64,000 bases of DNA from Bacteroidales bacterium (lineage in GTDB: Bacteria; Bacteroidota; Bacteroidia; Bacteroidales; UBA932): the NCBI GenBank assembly GCA_017548445.1, contig JAFYZZ010000093.1, positions 36,441 to 100,440 of the forward strand, in the 5' to 3' direction. The position numbers and the translations under genes were made by a program. The notes under the pieces are model-generated. The model worked only from the letters and a program-made list of their open reading frames with translations. It did no database searches and was not told the origin of the DNA. The stretch's first letter is position 1; every line of letters starts with the position of its first letter. Positions 55,482 through 62,325 of this stretch are shown here, piece after piece.

Positions 55482-56504
55482 ATGGTTAACCGACAACCCG
55501 TCATCGCCATCATCGGCGCCGGCATCGCCGGCCTGGAAGCCGCGCGGCAGCTTACCGCGCTGGGCTACAAGCCTGTCCTCATCGAGAAGGCCCCCGTGGT
55601 CGGAGGGCACGTCGCCGAGTGGCACCGCCTCTTCCCGGATATGTCCCCCTCGGAAGACCTGATCGCGCCCCTGCGGGAGCAGACCGCCGGCGTCCGGACC
55701 CTGCTGAATACCGAAATCGCCAGCATCAACCGGCTCAAGGACGAATATAACCTCATCCTCTCCGACGGCTCGTCCCTGCTGTGCCAGGCCGTGCTCTTCG
55801 CCACCGGCTTCCAGCTCTTCGACGCCTCGAAGAAGGAGGAATACGGCTACGGCATCTACGACCGCGTGATCACCAACCGCGACCTCGAAGCCTGGTTCAA
55901 CCACAGGGACGACAAGCGGATAGACAAGCCGAAGGCCGTCGGATTCGTGCACTGCGTGGGCTCGCGCGACGTCAAGGCGGGCAACGCCCAGTGCTCCAAG
56001 GTCTGCTGCATCACCGCCATCAAGGAGGCCATCGAAATCAAGGAAGATTTCCCCGACGCGGAGGTCTGGTGCTTCTATATGGACCTGCGCCTCTTCGGCA
56101 AGAAGTACGAGGACTTCTACATCAAGGCGCAGCGCGACTACGGCATCCATTTCATCCGCGGACGCGTATCCGAAGTCGGCGAGGCCGTGGACGGCCGCGT
56201 GGTCGTGAAGGCCGAGGACACCCTGAACGGCAAGCCGGTGAAGGTGACGCTGGACCTGCTGGTGCTGATGGCCGGCGTCGTGTGCAACCCCGACGCGCAG
56301 CACTATGCGCGCGAAATCGGCGTGGCGGTGGACGACGACGGCTTCCTGAAGAGCCGCAACAACCTGGCCGCCATTGCGGAGTCTTCCCGTCCGGGCGTCT
56401 TCTTCGCGGGTTCGTGCACCGGCGCCAAGACGGTGCCCGAGACGCTCGCCGAGGCGCGCAGCGCCGCCCTGGCCATCCATCATTACTTCAACTCGCGGGG
56501 ATAG
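55482..56504 (+). CDS. HdrA-like FAD protein, short form
   Basis: The 340-residue protein has an N-terminal FAD-binding Rossmann motif (IAIIGAGIAGLEAARQL) and a downstream GFVHCVGSRDVKAGNAQCSKVCC Fe-S motif typical of HdrA/QmoA. The FAD-binding end segment is GVFFAGSCTGAKTVPETLAEA. Canonical HdrA is about 650 residues, with ferredoxin domains; here only the core flavoprotein is kept. It lies 3 bases after HdrB and directly abuts the next gene (56504/56505). No MvhD-type or FloxCD bifurcation partner is nearby. Confidence 0.88.
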   Translation: MVNRQPVIAIIGAGIAGLEAARQLTALGYKPVLIEKAPVVGGHVAEWHRLFPDMSPSEDLIAPLREQTAGVRTLLNTEIASINRLKDEYNLILSDGSSLLCQAVLFATGFQLFDASKKEEYGYGIYDRVITNRDLEAWFNHRDDKRIDKPKAVGFVHCVGSRDVKAGNAQCSKVCCITAIKEAIEIKEDFPDAEVWCFYMDLRLFGKKYEDFYIKAQRDYGIHFIRGRVSEVGEAVDGRVVVKAEDTLNGKPVKVTLDLLVLMAGVVCNPDAQHYAREIGVAVDDDGFLKSRNNLAAIAESSRPGVFFAGSCTGAKTVPETLAEARSAALAIHHYFNSRG

Positions 56505-56843
56505 ATGGATTTCGGTTACCATATCAATCCCAGCTCCGCCGTCAACCTGGACCTGGTGGACCGGCGCCGCTATGACGCCCTGGTGCGGTTGGCGCCCGAT
56601 GCGGCAACCTGTATGGCCTGCGGGAGCTGCAGCGCCACCTGCACGTCGTCGGCCTGGTCGGGGATGAGCGTGCGCAAGGTTCTCCTGGGCCTGCAGCGCG
56701 GCCGCGACGAGGAAGTGGACCGGATGCTGTCGGCCTGTATGCTCTGTGGCAAATGCACGATGGTATGCCCGCGCGGCATCAACACGCGCCGGCTGATCCT
56801 GACGCTCTGCCGGCTGGATAAAAACGGGGAGGTCGTGAAATGA
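56505..56843 (+). CDS. Second HdrC-like 4Fe-4S protein
   Basis: The 112-residue protein has two tight [4Fe-4S] motifs: CMACGSCSATC near residue 36 and CMLCGKCTMVCPRG near residue 79. It is shorter than the first HdrC-like protein and has no extra domain. It probably connects the HdrA flavin to the membrane subunit encoded next. The stop overlaps the next ATG by 4 bases. Confidence 0.86.
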   Translation: MDFGYHINPSSAVNLDLVDRRRYDALVRLAPDAATCMACGSCSATCTSSAWSGMSVRKVLLGLQRGRDEEVDRMLSACMLCGKCTMVCPRGINTRRLILTLCRLDKNGEVVK

Positions 56844-58639
56844 GAGAACGTTTCGCCAGCGGATTCGATCCCTTCGTGATCCCGTTCCTGATCGGAATGG
56901 TCTTCGTGCTGGGCTACTGCCTCGTGGCGATGGTCCGCGTGTACTTCCAGCTGCCCAAGGCCGACCGGCGGCGGTTCCTCATTTCGCTCGTCACGCCTAA
57001 GACTGCCTGGAAGAACATCAAGGACATCTTCCTCAACTGCCTGATACACGTGAAGTTGTGGAAGCGCAACAAGGTCCTGGGCTATATGCATTCCAGCATC
57101 GCCTTCGGCTGGTTTATGCTGATCGTGCTGGGGCACCTGGAAGTGATGTTCTTCGTGCCGGAGCGCATCCACCTGTTCTACTATCCGATCTTCTTCAACT
57201 ATTTCGTAGCGGAGACGGAACAGACGCTTCAGGGCGCCCTCTTTATGTTCCTGATGGACTTCTTCCTGCTCGTGGTCCTGAGCGGCATCGTCATCGCGAT
57301 CATCAAGCGCTTCGCCTCGCGCATCGTGGGGATGCGGCGCACCACGCGCCTGAGCCTGATGGACCAGGTGGGCCTGTATTCCCTGTGGGCCATCTTCCCG
57401 CTGCGCCTGCTGGCCGAGAGTTTCACCGCCCACATCAGCGGCGGCAGTTTCCTGACCATCCCGGCCAACTGGGTGTTCCGGCAGTTCCTGGGCAACGACC
57501 TCAACTCCCTGCCTACCTGGTGGGCGTATTCGATCGCCCTGTGCGTGTTTATGTGCGTGCTGCCGTTCACCCGCTATATGCACATCCCGGCGGAGATCCT
57601 GCTCATCCCGATGCGCAACGCCGGTATCAAGATCCGCCATCCGCGCAAGGGATTCGCCCTGCTGGAGGTGTTCTCCTGCCCCGCCTGCGGCGTGTGCATC
57701 GACGCCTGTCCGATGGGCGTCCGGAAGGCCAATTGCAAGGACACGACGGTCTATCTGAACCGCCAGCTGCGCCGCGGGAACGAAAAGCGCATCGCGGAGA
57801 TTTCCGACAAGTGCCTGCTGTGCGGCAAGTGCACGGCCGTCTGTCCGGTGGGCGTGGAGGGGTCCGAACTGCGCGTAGCCCAGCGCGAGCGGCGCAAGTA
57901 CGCCCTTACTCCTTCCTACGGGATGGTTGACGCCGGAGCGATGTCGGATGCTCCTGCCGGCGTGCTGTATTTCGCGGGCTGTATGACGCATCTGACACCT
58001 TCCATCCGCCGGTCCGTCACCTCCCTGCTGGACAAGGCCGGGATGAACTGGAAGATGATGGATCCCGACGGCGGCCTGTGCTGCGGCCGGCCGCTGATGA
58101 TGGCCGGACGCACAGATGCAGCGCGGGAACTGATCGCCAAGAATGCGGAGATCATCCGGGCGAGCGGGTGCGGGATCCTGCTGCTTTCCTGTCCCATCTG
58201 CTACAAGGTTTTCAAGGAGGAGTATGACCTGAAGGGCATCCGCGTGGTGCATCACAGCGTCTTCTTCCAGGAACTGATCGCAGCCGGGAAATTGCAGGTG
58301 AAGCGGGAGGACGGCCTGAAACTCGTCTGGCACGACCCCTGCGAACTGGGACGCGGCTGCGGCATCTACGAACAGCCCCGGCAGGCCCTCGCGGCCGCGG
58401 GCGAAGTGGTCGAGGCTGGAAAGAACCGGGCGGAAAGCATCTGCTGCGGCGGCTCGCTGGGCAGCCTCTCGCTCGGCTTCGAGCAGCGCCGCCCGATGAC
58501 TCAGAACGCCCTCCGCGACCTCACCGTGGCGGATCCGGACCAGATTGTCACCGGCTGTCCCCTGTGTCTTTCCACCTTCGTCCGCTACGCCGACCGCCCG
58601 GTCCGGGACCTCGCGGAAGTGATTGACGAGAGGTGCTGA
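56840..58639 (+). CDS. Membrane Fe-S/CCG-domain oxidoreductase (HdrDE/DsrMK-like)
   Basis: The 599-residue protein has about five transmembrane helices in its first 250 residues (NarI/HdrE-like; His residues in HSSIAFGW and HLEVMFF may ligate heme). Two [4Fe-4S] motifs follow, CPACGVCIDACPMG and CLLCGKCTAVCPVG. Two CCG regions come next: YFAGCMTH...CCGRP...CPICYKVF, and HDPCELGRGC...CCGG...CPLCLSTF. This fusion of the membrane and disulfide-reductase-like parts suggests electron exchange with the quinone pool. The physiological donor or acceptor is unknown. It ends just before a strong terminator. Confidence 0.87.
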   Translation: MRERFASGFDPFVIPFLIGMVFVLGYCLVAMVRVYFQLPKADRRRFLISLVTPKTAWKNIKDIFLNCLIHVKLWKRNKVLGYMHSSIAFGWFMLIVLGHLEVMFFVPERIHLFYYPIFFNYFVAETEQTLQGALFMFLMDFFLLVVLSGIVIAIIKRFASRIVGMRRTTRLSLMDQVGLYSLWAIFPLRLLAESFTAHISGGSFLTIPANWVFRQFLGNDLNSLPTWWAYSIALCVFMCVLPFTRYMHIPAEILLIPMRNAGIKIRHPRKGFALLEVFSCPACGVCIDACPMGVRKANCKDTTVYLNRQLRRGNEKRIAEISDKCLLCGKCTAVCPVGVEGSELRVAQRERRKYALTPSYGMVDAGAMSDAPAGVLYFAGCMTHLTPSIRRSVTSLLDKAGMNWKMMDPDGGLCCGRPLMMAGRTDAARELIAKNAEIIRASGCGILLLSCPICYKVFKEEYDLKGIRVVHHSVFFQELIAAGKLQVKREDGLKLVWHDPCELGRGCGIYEQPRQALAAAGEVVEAGKNRAESICCGGSLGSLSLGFEQRRPMTQNALRDLTVADPDQIVTGCPLCLSTFVRYADRPVRDLAEVIDERC

Positions 58640-58667
58640 AGAGCGGGGTGAGCATCAGTCAGTTATG

Positions 58668-58702
58668 AAACGACTCCGGGGAGAAAACCCCGGAGTCGTT
58701 TT
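58668..58702 (+). terminator. Intrinsic terminator of the Hdr-like operon
   Basis: AACGACTCCGGGG (58669-58681) and CCCCGGAGTCGTT (58688-58700) form a perfect 13-base-pair stem with a 6-base loop. The flanks are AAA on the left and TTT on the right, so it may also act on the minus-strand xylan operon that converges from 62195. Confidence 0.94.
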
Positions 58703-58735
58703 GCAAATCATTGATAATCAATGGGTGTCCCTGAA

Positions 58736-60019
58736 TTACTTCGCCGGCTCGATGACGCGGTAGTGGCCGCTTAAATGCATAAAGGCGAAAAGCCTCAACA
58801 GGCCATCGTAGTAGGCGTCGAAGTAGCCGTCCTCGTAGGGTTTGTTCTCGCTGTCCCAAAGGCGCTGCGCGAACTCGCGGGCGATTTCGTGGTCAGCGGC
58901 CAGGGTGGCGGCGGCCAGGGTGGACACCAGGCCCACGGAGTGGCGCGTGCCCGTGCCACGGAACTCGCCCATACCGGCGGGCATCGCGAAATCGACCTCC
59001 GTGCCGTCCACGTTGTACTGGTCGGCGAACTCGTCGATCCCCTTCGAGTAGAAGAAGTCCTGGATGGTGTTGGCGTAGTTCGTCTGCCACTCACGGTCGG
59101 CGCAGGCCCAGGAATAGTCCAGGGCGATGTTCATCGGAACGCGCCAGGAGTCGAAGCGGAACGCCGGCTTCATCCGCCTGCCGAAGAAGGCGGGCGACTC
59201 GATGAATGAACCGTCGAAGTTGTTGGTGTCGGGGTTCAGGCCGGTCTCGGGATCGATGCTCTTGTGCAGGTACTCCCGGCTGGCCTTGGCGCATTCGCGG
59301 TAGAAGTCGGCGCGGCCGTCGTCCGCCCAGCGGGCCCAGACTTCGTAGAAGGCGGGCAGGTGGTAGGACGGATCGGTATAGGTGGTGCCACGGCCGTCGG
59401 GCGTGAAGGCGATCAGGTGCGTCTCCTTGTCGATGAACGGCTTGATGCCCTCGGAGCCGTCCTTCTCCCAGGACGAGTTCAGGATGTTCTGCGCCTCGGC
59501 GAGGTAGTTGATCTCACCGTCGTTTCCCCAGCGGTTGGAGGCGAAGATGAGCGAAGTGATGAAATACAGTTCGCCGTCGGACGCCGGGCCCGCCCCGCGG
59601 ATGGTGCCGTCCGGGCTGAGGCTCCAGGCGAAATAGCCCTTCATCGGGCCGTCCTGGTACTGCATATATTTCTTCGCCCAGCGGAACAGGCGGTCGAATT
59701 CCTCCTTCTTGTCCAGTTGCACGGCGATCATCATTCCGTAGGACATTCCCTCGGTACGGGCGTCGAAGTTCTTGACGTCGGACATATAGGCCATATCGTC
59801 CCCCACCTCGAAATACACCTTGTCCGGGCCATAGAAGACCTCCTGGAAGATGCTCTCGAGCTTGGCGTCCACCTCCTTCTGGGGATAGCCCATCTCGGCG
59901 AACACGCTGCGGTACTTGTGCGTCTCGAAACCGCCCTTGGTCCAGGGCTTCAGCTGCTTCTGGCCGCAAGCGGTCAGCGCGAGACCGCAGGCCAGGATCA
60001 TAACCAGATACTTCTTCAT
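58736..60019 (-). CDS. GH8 reducing-end xylose-releasing exo-oligoxylanase, lipoprotein
   Basis: The 427-residue lipoprotein (MKKYLVMILACGLALTAC) is in glycoside hydrolase family 8. The sequence GGFETHKYRSVFAEMGYPQKEV, TEGMSYGMMIAVQLDKKEEF, AWSLSPDGTIRGAGPASDGE and the (alpha/alpha)6-barrel Trp/Tyr pattern fit the Rex subfamily, which trims xylo-oligosaccharides from the reducing end. It is the third gene of a three-gene unit with GH43 and an accessory protein. It is probably anchored at the outer or inner membrane facing the periplasm. The exact linkage is inferred. Confidence 0.9.
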   Translation of the reverse strand: MKKYLVMILACGLALTACGQKQLKPWTKGGFETHKYRSVFAEMGYPQKEVDAKLESIFQEVFYGPDKVYFEVGDDMAYMSDVKNFDARTEGMSYGMMIAVQLDKKEEFDRLFRWAKKYMQYQDGPMKGYFAWSLSPDGTIRGAGPASDGELYFITSLIFASNRWGNDGEINYLAEAQNILNSSWEKDGSEGIKPFIDKETHLIAFTPDGRGTTYTDPSYHLPAFYEVWARWADDGRADFYRECAKASREYLHKSIDPETGLNPDTNNFDGSFIESPAFFGRRMKPAFRFDSWRVPMNIALDYSWACADREWQTNYANTIQDFFYSKGIDEFADQYNVDGTEVDFAMPAGMGEFRGTGTRHSVGLVSTLAAATLAADHEIAREFAQRLWDSENKPYEDGYFDAYYDGLLRLFAFMHLSGHYRVIEPAK

Positions 60020-60023
60020 ATTC

Positions 60024-61469
60024 CTATCTGTCTCTGAAATTCCATTTGCAATTGTCGCTAGAGAAGTCGAATTCGCCCAGGGCCACAGTACTGTCGCCCG
60101 TGCTCTTCAGGCACATCTGCCGGCCGCAGCCGCAGGCGACCTTCGTCAGGATGCGGAAGGTGCCGTCGGTCAGCTGCTCGATCCTCCACAGCTGCTCGTC
60201 GGCGCCGGTGAACTCCGGCACGGCCACGAGGTCGCCGTCCTCGGTGGCGGCCAGGGCCCGCTCCGTTCCGGCGATGGTGATCTTGTAGTAAGGAGCGCCC
60301 AGGTAGCCGCCCTTGTCGGGCACGGCCGTGACCGTCCACTTCTGGTGGGGACGGAACATATAGTCTCCCGCGCGGACGTCGATCTCACCGGCGGGCCAGC
60401 CGCCCTGGACATCCTCGAGTTTCTGCTCCTCGAGTTCCACCACGGGGTCGTCGGGGCTGATGCGGAAGGCGCGCATACCGCCCTGCTGGCGGATGAAGTC
60501 GACGGCCAGTTCCAGCGCATAGCCACGGCGCTCGGACTCGATTTCGTAGGTTCCCTCCTTGAAGGGATCGGCGGCCACGGGCCAGCCGTTCTTCCACAGG
60601 AGCGAACGGACGGCGAGCACGCTGCGTCCGCTGCGGTTGTAGTCCGCTTCGTAGTGGAAGGACATCTTCTCCACGCCCTCCTCCTCGACGAACAGGCCGA
60701 AGTGGCCGGGACCGGTGGCACGGTTGCCGGCGGAAAGGACCATACGGCCGCCGCCACGGAGCATATCGCGTCCCATATTGTCGAGATACGGGCCGGTGGC
60801 GCTGCGGGAGCGTCCGCAGACGATGTTGTAGGTGGAGTTCACGCCGTCGCAGCAGGTGCCGTGGGTGGCGAGCAGGTAGTACCAGCCGTCCTTGTACATC
60901 AAGGCCGTGGCCTCGCAGTCGATGGCGATGTCCACCGCCTTGTTGCCGGGCTTGCGGCCGCCGGTGGCGGGATCCAGCTCGACGATGCGGATGGCGCCGA
61001 AATAGGTGCCGTAAGACAGCCAGAGACGGCCGTCGGGACCCATCAGGAAGGCCGGGTCGATGGCCCAGCAGTCTTCGTCGTCACCGGCCCAGGCCACGAG
61101 CTGGGGCTCGGAATAGCCGAAGTCCGGAGACTCGGGGTCGAGCGTCTTGGTCCAGACCGTGGTCACGACGCCGCGGGTCTTGCCCTCGGTGCCGGGATAG
61201 CCGGCGCTGTAGGACACCAGATAGCGGTCGCCGATCTTGATCACGTCCGGGGCCACGCCGCCGCCGGTGCGCACGGCGCCGTCGCGCCAGGTCCAGCCGT
61301 CGTCGGACATCAGTCCGCCGGAACCGGTTCCGAAGGTGTAGTAGCGTCCGTCACACTTGACGATGGTGGACGGGTCGTGGATGTACACGTTGCCCACCTG
61401 CGCGGCGGCAGGCAGGGCGAAGAGAGCCGACATCAGAATGGCAATCAGGGAGATATCTAATCTTTTCAT
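60024..61469 (-). CDS. Secreted GH43 family enzyme with C-terminal carbohydrate-binding region
   Basis: The 481-residue protein has a signal peptide (cleavage after LPAAAQ). The five-bladed GH43 domain (about 25-330) has the catalytic base Asp in IHDPSTIVKCDGRYYTFGTG, the modulating Asp in CWAIDPAFLMG, and the acid region in DCEATALMYKDGWYYL. The family includes arabinanases, arabinofuranosidases and xylosidases. The last 100 residues (KWTVTAV..., then DEQLWRIEQLTDG) look like a ricin-type lectin/binding fold. It lies 4 bases before GH8 and 12 after the accessory protein. Confidence 0.88.
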   Translation of the reverse strand: MKRLDISLIAILMSALFALPAAAQVGNVYIHDPSTIVKCDGRYYTFGTGSGGLMSDDGWTWRDGAVRTGGGVAPDVIKIGDRYLVSYSAGYPGTEGKTRGVVTTVWTKTLDPESPDFGYSEPQLVAWAGDDEDCWAIDPAFLMGPDGRLWLSYGTYFGAIRIVELDPATGGRKPGNKAVDIAIDCEATALMYKDGWYYLLATHGTCCDGVNSTYNIVCGRSRSATGPYLDNMGRDMLRGGGRMVLSAGNRATGPGHFGLFVEEEGVEKMSFHYEADYNRSGRSVLAVRSLLWKNGWPVAADPFKEGTYEIESERRGYALELAVDFIRQQGGMRAFRISPDDPVVELEEQKLEDVQGGWPAGEIDVRAGDYMFRPHQKWTVTAVPDKGGYLGAPYYKITIAGTERALAATEDGDLVAVPEFTGADEQLWRIEQLTDGTFRILTKVACGCGRQMCLKSTGDSTVALGEFDFSSDNCKWNFRDR

Positions 61470-61481
61470 AAGGCTGGCTCT

Positions 61482-62195
61482 TTATTGGTTGGTGACGGTG
61501 TAGTTCATATACGGGCGCCCGGAGGCGTCCAGCAGGCGGATGCAGAAGTCGCTCATTCCGGGGCCGTTGATGACGGCGCCGCGGATGACGTTGCGACCGG
61601 CCTTGAGGGTGACCAGCTTGGACACGCAGTCGTCCATCACCATCCGGCGGTCGCCGGACAGCAGGAGGGCTTCCTCGCCGTTCACCCACCACTTGGAACC
61701 GGAGTTGGAACCCACGGCCAGGCGGACGGTGACGTCCTCGGGCACGTTGATCACGGTCACGGCCAGATAAAGCGCCTCGGTGGGATGCAGGCCCAGGCCG
61801 GTGGCGAAGCGGTACAGCTTGACGTTGTAGTTCTTGCTGTCATAGCAGTGCCAGGCAAGCTTGGTCTTCTTGTCGAGCTTGACCTTCTGTCCGTCCTTGG
61901 GGACGATGGTCATCTGCCCGTCGAAGTACACCTTCGCGAATTCCTCGTTCAGGTAGCTGTCGTTGAAGACCGCGTTGGTGCGGATCTCGGGTTTGGCGAT
62001 GGGCTCCAGGAGCGACCAGCGGCGGATGAAGCCGTCTGCGTCGGGTTTGGCGGGCGTCGCGGACGCGGGTGCGAAATAATCTTCCAGGACCGGATGATGG
62101 TAGCTCAGGTCCAGTTGGGCTTTCGCCGGGACCGCCGCGGACAGTCCCAGGACGATGGCGGCCAGGAAGGCGCGCCGGATGAGTTTGAATGACAT
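61482..62195 (-). CDS. Secreted accessory protein of a xylan operon
   Basis: The 237-residue protein has a signal peptide ending PAKA. The mature part starts with proline- and alanine-rich sequence, then DGFIRRWSLLEPIAKPEIRTN, KLAWHCYDSKNYNVKLYRFA, and a galactose-binding-like beta sandwich near the C-terminus (LAVGSNSGSKWWVNGEEALLL). The same kind of domain occurs at the N-terminus of some Bacteroidota xylan esterases and hydrolases, but no catalytic Ser-His-Asp motif is visible. It is the first gene of the operon with GH43 and GH8. Function unproven; carbohydrate binding is likely. Confidence 0.75.
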   Translation of the reverse strand: MSFKLIRRAFLAAIVLGLSAAVPAKAQLDLSYHHPVLEDYFAPASATPAKPDADGFIRRWSLLEPIAKPEIRTNAVFNDSYLNEEFAKVYFDGQMTIVPKDGQKVKLDKKTKLAWHCYDSKNYNVKLYRFATGLGLHPTEALYLAVTVINVPEDVTVRLAVGSNSGSKWWVNGEEALLLSGDRRMVMDDCVSKLVTLKAGRNVIRGAVINGPGMSDFCIRLLDASGRPYMNYTVTNQ

Positions 62196-62237
62196 AATAG
62201 AAAAAAAAGGTTTAACTGGAATTCAGGTTCAGCAGGT

Positions 62238-62245
62238 CAAATATA
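62238..62245 (-). promoter_or_regulatory. Promoter box of the xylan operon
   Basis: On the minus strand TATATTTG matches TAnnTTTG exactly and lies 43 bases before the accessory-protein ATG. A TTGC at the expected upstream distance is a weak -33 element. The leader is about 37 bases and AT-rich. Confidence 0.6.
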
Positions 62246-62272
62246 GACAAAAAAAGCCACCGCCGCAACCTT

Positions 62273-62307
62273 TGCAACCCGGTTGCATCCGGGCGCCCGT
62301 ATCTTTG
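62273..62307 (+). promoter_or_regulatory. Palindrome and -7 box upstream of the P-type ATPase
   Basis: TGCAACCCGGTTGCA (62273-62287) is a perfect 7-base inverted repeat around one central C. TATCTTTG (62300-62307), a consensus -7 box, follows 12 bases later. The palindrome therefore covers the -33 area and could bind a metal-responsive regulator. It lacks the sequence of a Fur or Zur box that I would recognise. Confidence 0.55.
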
Positions 62308-62325
62308 CAACGAAAACGAAAGAAT

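Noticed and set aside
53082..56522. 1146-codon open frame on the minus strand opposite the Hdr-like genes
   Set aside because: The opposite strand holds five clear Fe-S and flavin proteins. The antisense product is a His-, Val- and Gly-rich shadow with no recognisable domain.
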